NCBI GenBank assembly: GCA_963772225.1
Contig: CAVYWD010000002.1
Coordinates: forward strand, 62,001-126,000
Source: CAVYWD01 sp963772225
GTDB lineage: Bacteria; Myxococcota; Myxococcia; Myxococcales; UBA5297
Reading direction: 5' to 3'
Length of the DNA stretch: 64,000 nucleotides
Shown piece by piece: positions 56,780-64,000 of this stretch. The notes below the pieces were generated by a model. The model was not told the DNA's origin, made no database searches, and saw only the letters and a program-made list of their open reading frames with translations. Position 1 is the first letter of the stretch; each line of letters opens with the position of its first letter. The position numbers were made by a program, and so were the translations under genes.

Positions 56780-58114
56780 ATGACGGGCGACGAGGCAACC
56801 AAGCATATCGCAGCCCGCCAGCTCGATGCGCTCCGCGGGGCAACCGTGGAGGGCGGAACCGTCGTTGTCCCCGCGAACCTAGCCCTCAAATTCCCAAGGA
56901 CGGAAAAGATCACCTTTTCGGAAGTTGCATTCGCCAAAGCGCAACTCAAAGGCGTGACGTTCGACGGGTGCCATTTCGCTGGCGTCGATTTCAGCGGCTG
57001 TGCCTTCGAGGACGTATCGTTCGAGCAATGCTCCTTCAAGGCGGTGCGGTTCGGGGTGCGAAGCCCCGAGAACCTTCCAAGCCATGTGCAGAGGCCGCAA
57101 CGCAGGAGCGAGCACCCGACCTTCATGGCGCATTCGGGGCCGCAATTGCGGCGCGTGGTGTTCAATGGAAGTCTCCTCGAAGACGTGGAAATGCGATGGC
57201 TGCGCTTCGAGGACGTCGAATTCCGGGAGATCAGGGCCGACCGCGCCCACTTCCGCGGCAGCTGTCTCGAGCGATGCGATTTCCGTTACGCCGCGCTCGC
57301 CAATACCACCTTCGCGAACGCATGGCTCGACTTGGTCGACTTCTACCGGAGCGTCTGGACGGGGAGCAACGTCTTCGAGGACGCAGCGATCAAACGGGTG
57401 AGCTTCAACCGCGCGAGCCTCGAAGGCGTCGACTTCAGGCGCGACAACCTGGGCGGTCCTCATGCCCGAATACTCCAGCAGGACCCCGAAGCATTTCGCG
57501 AGTTCCTCGAGTGGGTGGCGCAGCGAGACAGCCTGGAGCAACGTCCCCAGGGGCTCACGCTGGATCGCGTCGAGGGATATACCGTCCAAGCCGACAGCGA
57601 AGCCTCTGCCATCTATCGAGGGCTTTCAGGGATCTGGGCATTGCATGGTCATTGGAACGATGCTGCATGGGCCTACCGCGAAAGTAAGAGGATGGAGGCC
57701 CGAGGCATCCGAAATGCGCTGCGCATGTCCGCTGGTGAGCGCGCAAAGGCCCCGGCGATGTCGACGGTGAGCAGGGCGTCGTGGGGCCACTATCTTTTTC
57801 TGCGGACGCTCGACCTGACCTGCGGCTTCGGCGAGAGCCTCGGACGAGTCGCGACGCTCCTCGCTTTCGTCGTCGCAGGCTTTGCGCTCGGGTATCTGCT
57901 GCTGAGCGAGACCGTCCGGCGGCTCGGCGCTTCGCCCATCGCCCGAGCCGGCTGGGCATTTCTCTTCAGCCTCGGCCGCATCGTCGGGACGACTCCCAAG
58001 GGTTTGGAGCTGAGCGGCGGCCTCATGTTCGCCGCGAGCGCAGAGACGCTCATCGGGGTCCTGCTGGTCGCGCTCTTCGGCTTCGTCCTGGGCAATCGGA
58101 TCCGCGCTTGGTGA
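56780..58114 (+). CDS. Pentapeptide-repeat protein with C-terminal ion-channel-like membrane domain
   Basis: 444 residues. Residues ~45-90 and ~125-230 are pentapeptide repeats (A(D/N)LXX-like units such as VTFDGCHFAGVDFSGCAFED, FRGSCLERCDFRYAALANTT), which fold as right-handed quadrilateral helices. Residues ~340-444 have two hydrophobic helices flanking a segment TTPKGLELSGGLMF, the arrangement of a two-helix potassium-channel-like pore, although no TVGYG filter is present. The protein may couple a cytoplasmic beta-helix to a membrane pore. ATG 56780 is used. Confidence 0.8.
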   Translation: MTGDEATKHIAARQLDALRGATVEGGTVVVPANLALKFPRTEKITFSEVAFAKAQLKGVTFDGCHFAGVDFSGCAFEDVSFEQCSFKAVRFGVRSPENLPSHVQRPQRRSEHPTFMAHSGPQLRRVVFNGSLLEDVEMRWLRFEDVEFREIRADRAHFRGSCLERCDFRYAALANTTFANAWLDLVDFYRSVWTGSNVFEDAAIKRVSFNRASLEGVDFRRDNLGGPHARILQQDPEAFREFLEWVAQRDSLEQRPQGLTLDRVEGYTVQADSEASAIYRGLSGIWALHGHWNDAAWAYRESKRMEARGIRNALRMSAGERAKAPAMSTVSRASWGHYLFLRTLDLTCGFGESLGRVATLLAFVVAGFALGYLLLSETVRRLGASPIARAGWAFLFSLGRIVGTTPKGLELSGGLMFAASAETLIGVLLVALFGFVLGNRIRAW

Positions 58115-58154
58115 CGCCGAACCGCCGGCCCGTCCGGTCGCCGCGGTGCCGCGC

Positions 58155-59678
58155 TCAGGCTGCCGCGAGCGCCGCGGCCGGCTTCGGCGCTTGGAACCGG
58201 ACGCGGTCGCGCCGGCAGAGCAGCTGAACGGCGTCGCGCGCGGTCTTGACCGCGGTGGGCAGGCCGCCCGGCGCCATGAGCCACATTCCGGCCATGGAGA
58301 ATCGGTCGAGCCCTGGCACGGTTTTGGGAATCATCTGGATCTCGCGCGATCCGCCCTTCCCGGGCATCCAGGTCATGTACCGGCCCGAGTGGTTGCCGGT
58401 ATACCGTTCGAACGTGAGCGGGGTGGCGACGTCGACGGCTTCGACCGCGGCGGCGAAGCCCGGCAGGGCGCGGTCGAGCTCGGTCTGGAGGAGCGAGGCC
58501 AGCTCGGCCTTGGCGCGGCGGTATTCTTCGCTTTCGCGGCCTAAGCGGTGCCACCATTCATAAGGGATTTCGACGAGCGAATTGACGACCGACTTGCCGG
58601 CGGGGGCGAGCGACGGGTCGTGCCCGTAGTTCGCCCATCGCACCCATTCCAGTGTGTGGCCGGCGAAGGCGATGGGGCGCGGCAGCTGCAGCCAATGCGC
58701 GACGGCGCGCTCGTCTTCGGGGAACAGCTTGTTCACCCCGAACGAGACCTGCGTTAGCGGCGGGAAAAGCGGGTATTTCTCGAAAAGCCTTTCGTGGGCA
58801 GGCGAGGGGAAGCGCCCGTCGAGCAGCCGCTCCAGGTTCCCGCGCAGATCCGCTGCCGAGATGACCGCGTCCGCGGCGACGCAGGTCCCGTCCAAGAGCT
58901 CGAGCCCCACCGCGGCGCCAGAACGGACGAGCACCCGGCGAACCGGGCTGCGGTAGTGGAGGCGCGCGCCCAGCCCGAGGCAGCGCTGCTCGACGGCGCG
59001 CGCGAGCGGCAGAGAGCCGCCCAGGGGATAGCCCGCGCTGCCGCGAGACATGTCGGCCAGGGTCGAGGCGAAGCCGATGAGCGTCGTCCGGGGATCCATG
59101 GCGAGCTCCAGGCCGGCTCGGATGAGTGGGTCCCGAAAGCGGCCGGCGAATTCGCCCAAGGTCATGCTCAGGCAGGCGGAGTATTGCTTTCGGACCGGGA
59201 GGATGGTCAGCACCATCCTGAGGACGTCGAGGGGCCCGTAGAGCTCGAACGCCTTGTCCATGCGAATGGTCAATCGGCGCATGGCACGGACGAGGTCGCC
59301 GAGGTCGCGCGCGGCCTCGGCATCCCTCGGGGACAGCGAGGCCAGATGCTCCTCGAGACGGACTTCATCGGCATAGAACGTCACCGAGCGCCCCGAGGCA
59401 TCGGTGACGCGCTGAAACGCGACGGGATCGGCGAAAGCCCTTCCCTGCACCGCGCCGACCTCCTCCCAGAGCGAATGGAAGGGGCTCGCCGGCCCGGAAC
59501 CCGTGAGCCAATGGACACAGCCGTCGAAGGTGAATCCATCGCGCTTCCAGGCCGTGCACAATCCCCCGGGCAAGGCCTGGGTCTCGAAGAGGTCGACCTC
59601 GTATCCGTTCAGGCGCGCATAGACGCCCGCGGACAAACCCGCGATTCCCGCGCCGACGATGGCGACTCTCTTGGCCAT
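58155..59678 (-). CDS. CrtI/phytoene-desaturase-like FAD oxidoreductase
   Basis: 507 residues. The N-terminal dinucleotide-binding motif GAGIAGLSAGVYARLNG is followed by the FAD contact ETQALPGGLCTAW, and the C-terminal FAD motif is seen in GMWLMAPGGLPTAVKTARD. This matches the CrtI/CrtISO/retinol-saturase group; substrate may be a carotenoid or another polyene or lipid. GAGGAGAAAGCC before ATG 59678 fixes the start. It follows the PaaX-like regulator gene by 33 nt. No phytoene synthase is nearby. Confidence 0.88.
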   Translation of the reverse strand: MAKRVAIVGAGIAGLSAGVYARLNGYEVDLFETQALPGGLCTAWKRDGFTFDGCVHWLTGSGPASPFHSLWEEVGAVQGRAFADPVAFQRVTDASGRSVTFYADEVRLEEHLASLSPRDAEAARDLGDLVRAMRRLTIRMDKAFELYGPLDVLRMVLTILPVRKQYSACLSMTLGEFAGRFRDPLIRAGLELAMDPRTTLIGFASTLADMSRGSAGYPLGGSLPLARAVEQRCLGLGARLHYRSPVRRVLVRSGAAVGLELLDGTCVAADAVISAADLRGNLERLLDGRFPSPAHERLFEKYPLFPPLTQVSFGVNKLFPEDERAVAHWLQLPRPIAFAGHTLEWVRWANYGHDPSLAPAGKSVVNSLVEIPYEWWHRLGRESEEYRRAKAELASLLQTELDRALPGFAAAVEAVDVATPLTFERYTGNHSGRYMTWMPGKGGSREIQMIPKTVPGLDRFSMAGMWLMAPGGLPTAVKTARDAVQLLCRRDRVRFQAPKPAAALAAA

Positions 59679-59711
59679 GGCTTTCTCCTCGTCTTGTCAG
59701 ATACGTATTGG

Positions 59712-60524
59712 TCAGACGTTGACCTTGCGGAAATACCCAACGAGCTCGCGAGCGTGCTTTTGGAGCGCGGCCGGGAGGTAATTCGAAAGGCGCTCGAGCG
59801 GATAATCCGCGGGGAAGCAGCTCGCGGGGAGCGGCGGCTCTTCGGCGAACGTGACGCGATAGTGGACCGGCCCGGAGTAGAAGCACCGCCGGGCGATCTC
59901 GTCTCCCGGAAGCCCCGGCTCCTCCAGGAAGGCCCGGAGGTCGGCCTCGAAGCGCGCCAGCGCTCGGGCGCGCCCGGTCAAGTCGAAGATCCGGGCGAGC
60001 TTGCGTCGCAGGGCTTTGTCCTCGGCGTCTTGGCAGCGGAACAAGAAGAGGTGCTCGGACAGGCCTTGCCGGCGAATCATCTTCTCCATCTCGGCCGTGT
60101 CGAGCTGTCCATTGATGTAGACGTTCTGCGCGAGCTTCTGGAACCCGTGGTGAGCGAGCAGCGAGCGCATGACCTGCCGCCCGCGAGCGTGCTCGGTGGC
60201 GAAGGAGAAGACCGCCACCGCGAAGCCCGACGGCCTCTGGAATCTCGCCTGAACGGCGCGGCTGATGGAACGGCTCAGCGCGCCCATTCGATAGCGGATC
60301 ACGCCGTCGCGACCCGGGACGGGCTCGATGGCCTTGTCCGCGCGCAGGCGGGAGAGCGCGGTTCGGATGGCCCCGGGGCGATGGCCGCCATAGGTCGCCA
60401 GGTCGCGCATGCCGGCCGCCGAGGCGAGCGGCAGGTCCTCCAGCTCGGCGGACGTGTCTCGAAAGATCACGGGGGCGAGCAACAGCTCCTGGAGCGAGAG
60501 CGGGTATCGGCTTCGAAAGCGCAT
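59712..60524 (-). CDS. PaaX-like transcriptional regulator
   Basis: 270 residues. The N-terminal winged-helix-like part contains GGHRPGAIRTALSRLRADKAIE, close to the PaaX DNA-binding helix region; the middle part (FAVAVFSFATEHARGRQVMRSLL) and C terminus fit the PaaX-like C-terminal domains. PaaX regulators repress until bound by an acyl- or aryl-CoA. A near-perfect palindrome lies 20 nt before ATG 60524, a probable self-operator. The downstream FAD oxidoreductase is the likely target. Confidence 0.65.
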   Translation of the reverse strand: MRFRSRYPLSLQELLLAPVIFRDTSAELEDLPLASAAGMRDLATYGGHRPGAIRTALSRLRADKAIEPVPGRDGVIRYRMGALSRSISRAVQARFQRPSGFAVAVFSFATEHARGRQVMRSLLAHHGFQKLAQNVYINGQLDTAEMEKMIRRQGLSEHLFLFRCQDAEDKALRRKLARIFDLTGRARALARFEADLRAFLEEPGLPGDEIARRCFYSGPVHYRVTFAEEPPLPASCFPADYPLERLSNYLPAALQKHARELVGYFRKVNV

Positions 60525-60543
60525 GTCACACCGTGAGAAATAC

Positions 60544-60561
60544 TTACAATGGCAACTGTAA
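60544..60561. promoter_or_regulatory. Palindrome upstream of PaaX-like gene
   Basis: TTACAATGGCAACTGTAA: arms TTACA/TGTAA are exact, with partial symmetry between. It lies 20-37 nt upstream of the start codon, in the promoter region, as expected for an autorepressor site. Confidence 0.55.
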
Positions 60562-60659
60562 CAGGGGGTCTGAAGCCGGGACAAGCTCCGCGCGGGTGCA
60601 ATCCGCACCGAGGGGAGTGGGCGTGAGCGGTTGGGAAAGGAGGCTTGCGCTCCGGCGAG

Positions 60660-61871
60660 CTACGCGCACCCGGCGTCGCGCTCCAACGTCGCGACCTCTC
60701 GGGACAGCTCCAAGAACTCGCCGCGGTCCGCGCCGCGCTGGGCGGCGCCCTTCGCGCGCTCCGCCAGGGCGAGCGTCCGCGCGCGCGGGATCCCGGCGCG
60801 CGCCTCCAGGCGCCGCGCGGCCTCCGGGTCGTCGAGCCCCGCGCTGATCCCCAGGCGGTCGAACAGCCTCAGCCGGAGCGAGCGATAGAGCTCCGCGCAC
60901 AGCTCGCCTTCGGCGCCGGCGCGCGCGTAGAGCTCGCCGAGCTGGGCGACGTACTCGGCCTGCGAATGCCCCCGCTTCTCCGAGAGCGGCCGCGGCACTC
61001 CGAAGCGCCTGCCGAAGGCGAAGGCCAGGGCCGCGGCCGCGATCGCGAGCTGGACGAGGAGCGGCCCTGCGGCGCCCGCGAGGCCGCGCCCCGATTCGGG
61101 AGCCGAGTGGTGGTACTCGTCGAAGTAGATGGGTCCGCGCGCGGCGAGGTTCGCCCAAAACTGCAAGTTGTCGCCGAGCGCGATCCTCCGATTCTCCGCC
61201 AAGTCGCTGCCGGCGAGCAGGACGACCGAGCCCTGGCCCGGGACCAGCTCCACCGCGAACGGCGCGCCCGAAGCGCCGGCGAGCGGCGCGGAGGTGGGGG
61301 CGCTGGTCTCCACCCCGTCATCCGCCGCGACCCGGAGGCTGCTCACGCCCTTGAGCAGGGGCGAGGGCAGCCAGGGCTCGGCGGGGGCGCCGGTGGGGTC
61401 AGGCGGGCCGGGCTGGCGCTCGAGGAGCCGCTTGAGGCCGCGGTCGAGCTGGACGGCGTCGAGCAGCGCCTTAGGTTTGGGGCCGAAGATCCACCTGAGC
61501 TCGAGCCACGAGTCGATGGCCTGCTTTCGGACGTGCCTCGGCGCCGCATAGACGAACGTGTTGCCGCGCTCGACGAACGCGCGCAGCGCCGCGAGCTCCT
61601 TGGGGCTCATGCCCCGGCGCGTGGGGGCCAGCGCGACGAGGACTGCCGCGTCGGCCGGAAGCTCGGTGTACGGGCGGTCGAGGATGCGCGGGGCGGCGCC
61701 CGTCTCCTCGAAGTAGGCGAACAGCGCTCGGGCGCCGCGGGTGGCCGAGTTCCTGACGCTGGGGAGCGGGGAGTCGGCGGCGCGGAGCTCGCGGCTGCGA
61801 AGGCCCGCGGCGCTGCCGGCGACCAACGCCAGCGCGAACGCGAAGAGGGCCCCGGTGCGCCAGCGCCTCAC
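60660..61871 (-). CDS. DUF4350 domain protein (intact)
   Basis: 403 residues from GTG 61871, which overlaps the stop of the upstream gene (GTGA). An N-terminal hydrophobic segment (GALFAFALALVAGSAAG), the DUF4350 region with GARALFAYFEETG, a second membrane helix near 285-300 and a cytoplasmic C-terminal helical domain (RPLSEKRGHSQAEYVAQLGEL). DUF4350 genes typically lie in moxR-DUF58 clusters. The C-terminal quarter is duplicated at 54823-55259. Confidence 0.85.
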   Translation of the reverse strand: MRRWRTGALFAFALALVAGSAAGLRSRELRAADSPLPSVRNSATRGARALFAYFEETGAAPRILDRPYTELPADAAVLVALAPTRRGMSPKELAALRAFVERGNTFVYAAPRHVRKQAIDSWLELRWIFGPKPKALLDAVQLDRGLKRLLERQPGPPDPTGAPAEPWLPSPLLKGVSSLRVAADDGVETSAPTSAPLAGASGAPFAVELVPGQGSVVLLAGSDLAENRRIALGDNLQFWANLAARGPIYFDEYHHSAPESGRGLAGAAGPLLVQLAIAAAALAFAFGRRFGVPRPLSEKRGHSQAEYVAQLGELYARAGAEGELCAELYRSLRLRLFDRLGISAGLDDPEAARRLEARAGIPRARTLALAERAKGAAQRGADRGEFLELSREVATLERDAGCA

Positions 61872-63934
61872 GGCGCGCCTCGCTCGGCCGCGGCGCGCGC
61901 GCACAGCTCGAAGGCCTGGTCCACGAAGGCATGCGCCTCCTCGCGGCTCACCGGGCGCAGCCCGTACCAGACGCGGTCGTACAGCCCCAGGAGCTCCTGC
62001 GCCCGCTGCGAGAGCGCCGCGGTGCCGCCGCGCGCGGCGATCTGCTCGGCGAGCTCGCGGTTGGTCGCGCTGCGCCCTGGCGAGGAGAGGCGCAGGCGCT
62101 CGAGCGTGGCCAAAAGGGTGAGCAGCCCCAGCCGGAGCGCCTCGCGGCCGTCGCCCGCCGCCAGCGCTTCGGCGGCGCGGGAGCGGTAGTTCTCGGGGTC
62201 GCCCGCGGCGAGCGTGACGGGCTGGGCCCTCTGCGGCCGCGGGCGCCGGCGGCCGAGGGCGGTGCGCGCCATCCGCAGCGCCAGGAAGATGGCGAAGAGG
62301 CAGGCGCCCAGGAGGAACAGCGCGCGCACGGAGATGGCGGTCGCCTGCAGGCCTTCGTTCGCTGTGAAGAGGTCGCGCAGCCACGCCGCGGCTCTCGTGA
62401 ACAGCTGGTAGAGCAGGGTGTCGTCCGGCGACCGGCGCTGGTATTCGGGGCGGCTGAGAATGGCGACCAGGCGCGCGCGATCGACCGCGACCGGGGGCGT
62501 CGGGTCCTCGCCCATGACGCCGCAGGTGAAGAAGAGCCGTCCCGCGAGCTTCTGCGCCGCCGCCTCGAGCGCCGGCCGGGGCCTGCCGGGGCCGAGCTCC
62601 GCCTCGAGGTCCGCGAGCCACGGGAGCTGCAGCCTCACGCCGCGGACCTCCTGGCCGGTGAGAAGGCGCGCTTCGCGAAGCACCGCCAGCGCTCCTGCCG
62701 ACAAGTCGGCGTCGGCCTTGGCGGTGGGCAGCGCCTGAGCCCTCTGGGCGAGCGACGCGCAGGCGGCTTGCAACGCGGCAGGGCTCTCTGCGCGCGCCGC
62801 GCCGCCGCCGAGCGCGAGGAGGGCCGCCCAACCCGCGGCGAGCCGCCTCGACGAGCCCGACCCCAGGCGCCCCGCCAGGAGCTCGAGATCGAAGCCTTCC
62901 TTGCGGATGCGCAGATCGAAATAGAAGACGATCACCGCGAGCATGCCGTACGGCATCGCCGCAGCTTGGACCAAGACCTGGAATAGCTCGGCCGGGATGA
63001 CCGCCCAGAGGGGAACGCGGACAGGGTCGTAGGTCTCCGGCGCGAGCGGCGAGGCGCCGTAGGCGGCGCTCACGAGGAGCGTCGGCAGCGACGAGACGAC
63101 CGCGATGGAGACCCCGATGCAGAGGTTCACGGCGTGGACGAGCGACGCCCGGACCTTGCAGTTGTCGAAGAAGGTCGGCCCCAAAGAGCCCGACATCAGC
63201 CGGGCGCTGCGGCGAATGGCGGAGACGAACGAGAGGCGCTCGATGATCACCACTTCGCTCGACAGCGCGTACGTGAGCACGAGCCAAAGCCCGGCGGCGA
63301 GCACCGCGAGGCCGGCGACGGCGAGCCCCCCGATGAGCACCGCCACCCGCGCGGCCGGCGAGCCCAGCCAGAACGAGGCCATGGCGATCGCGAGGCCCGG
63401 GAGAGACGAGAGGGCGACCAGGAGCCCGCTCCAGAGGAAGACCAGCAGGGACGTGCCGAGCACCTGGGGCGACCGCGCCAAGGCGTCCTTCAGAGCGCTC
63501 TTCACCTCGATGCGCTCGCCCAGGAAAGCGCGACCGGCCGCGGAGGTCAGCGCCGCCGCCGCGAGCTGGTAGAGCGCGAGCGCCACGGCGAGGTAGGCCA
63601 GCGCGCCGCCGGCGAGCCAGAGGAGTTGGTCCGGCGTGGGGAGCTCTCCGCGAAAAGCCCCGGGCCGCGTCAGGACCGGCGCCTTCTCCTGTAGGAGCGA
63701 TTCGAACAGCCGCGCCGCGGCGTAAGCAGGGGCCTGGAACACGAGCGCCAGGCCGAACAGGGCGAAGAAGCTCGAGCGGAAGAGCTGGAGGGCGCGGTCG
63801 AGGATCTCGCCGGGCGACAGGGGGCGCAGGGCAGGCGGGGCGGCCGCGGCGTCGGCGGGTACCGTGGTGGGGAGGGGCGCTTCCAGGGGTCGGCTCCTTT
63901 GAGCGGCTCGGACCTTGGCCGCGAGCTCAGACAT
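61868..63934 (-). CDS. Polytopic membrane protein with C-terminal DUF4129 domain
   Basis: 688 residues. The N-terminal ~360 residues hold about six to seven membrane helices in the arrangement of the membrane domain seen in glycerophosphodiesterase-like proteins (LSPGEILDRALQLFRSSFFALFG, the start of a common motif). A second part (~380-540) is likely periplasmic, followed by one helix (~545-565) and a DUF4129 domain (RSATNRELAEQI, LLGLYDRVWYGLRP). DUF4129 belongs to moxR-DUF58-DUF4350 clusters, whose function is probably envelope stress or protein maturation. ATG 63934 is used. Confidence 0.82.
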   Translation of the reverse strand: MSELAAKVRAAQRSRPLEAPLPTTVPADAAAAPPALRPLSPGEILDRALQLFRSSFFALFGLALVFQAPAYAAARLFESLLQEKAPVLTRPGAFRGELPTPDQLLWLAGGALAYLAVALALYQLAAAALTSAAGRAFLGERIEVKSALKDALARSPQVLGTSLLVFLWSGLLVALSSLPGLAIAMASFWLGSPAARVAVLIGGLAVAGLAVLAAGLWLVLTYALSSEVVIIERLSFVSAIRRSARLMSGSLGPTFFDNCKVRASLVHAVNLCIGVSIAVVSSLPTLLVSAAYGASPLAPETYDPVRVPLWAVIPAELFQVLVQAAAMPYGMLAVIVFYFDLRIRKEGFDLELLAGRLGSGSSRRLAAGWAALLALGGGAARAESPAALQAACASLAQRAQALPTAKADADLSAGALAVLREARLLTGQEVRGVRLQLPWLADLEAELGPGRPRPALEAAAQKLAGRLFFTCGVMGEDPTPPVAVDRARLVAILSRPEYQRRSPDDTLLYQLFTRAAAWLRDLFTANEGLQATAISVRALFLLGACLFAIFLALRMARTALGRRRPRPQRAQPVTLAAGDPENYRSRAAEALAAGDGREALRLGLLTLLATLERLRLSSPGRSATNRELAEQIAARGGTAALSQRAQELLGLYDRVWYGLRPVSREEAHAFVDQAFELCARAAAERGAP

Positions 63935-64000
63935 CTTGAGCCGAGCTGGAGGCGGCGACGCAAGACATCGCTCGAGTCCACCGCTCCCAGCCCGGCCGCC

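Overview
The window is high-GC DNA with dense bidirectional coding. It looks like a myxobacterial or other deltaproteobacterial (Myxococcota-type) chromosome. Pointers are a Myxococcales-type sigma-70 factor overlapping a Ser/Thr kinase with TPR repeats, many small lipoproteins, a PAS/sigma-54 activator, a bc-type respiratory operon, and mobile DNA typical of large soil deltaproteobacterial genomes. The taxonomic call is inference from gene content; no rRNA or tRNA gene was seen.

Layout. 0-7 kb: a broken-off histidine kinase with two stand-alone receivers, a ferredoxin, a Cys-rich lipoprotein, urocanate hydratase, a HEAT-repeat lipoprotein, a second lipoprotein and biotin-protein ligase. 7.2-14.7 kb: a five-gene operon with a fatty acyl-AMP ligase fused to a short-chain reductase, an acyl carrier protein, a B12-type radical SAM enzyme, an acyl-CoA dehydrogenase and a serine-palmitoyltransferase-like alpha-oxoamine synthase. 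This is most simply read as a sphingolipid-like long-chain-base pathway with an extra radical-SAM tailoring step. 15-24.3 kb: a small lipoprotein, STPK/TPR and sigma factor, alpha/beta hydrolase, thiC, and a membrane glycosyltransferase-like gene carrying a 1-nt frameshift.

24-41 kb is the most structured part. An ancestral block (glycosyltransferase, hypothetical gene, SNF2 helicase) is split by a 12.35-kb island (25609-37962) bounded by near-identical direct repeats (735 bp plus 112/113 bp). Left and right copies are truncated reciprocally, as expected for single-crossover integration of a circle carrying a chromosomal fragment. The island holds truncated genes (DUF4395, TIG/IPT, esterase, group II intron RT), a TetR/SRPBCC pair, and an IS91-like transposase gene interrupted by two nested elements. 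One is a recombinase-in-trio (RIT) element with perfect 26-bp terminal inverted repeats. The other is an IS21-like element with istA/istB, a ParB-like gene, a zinc-finger gene, iteron-like repeats and an 11-bp target duplication.

41-64 kb: the intact SNF2 helicase; a possible DUF2293 gene flanked by 41-bp direct repeats; a membrane M28 peptidase with a HisRS/HisZ-like partner; a four-gene respiratory complex (polytopic subunit, Rieske protein, cytochrome b, and a bd-oxidase-like subunit fused to a cytochrome c domain); a PAS-sigma54 activator; and a moxR-DUF58 pair whose operon partners (DUF4350, DUF4129) lie 6.6 kb away, with an out-of-frame moxR/DUF4350 relic between. Inside that gap are a YkgJ-type protein, a pentapeptide-repeat channel-like protein, a CrtI-like oxidoreductase and a PaaX-like regulator.

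Gene calls rest on motif recognition from sequence alone; repeat coordinates were aligned by eye.
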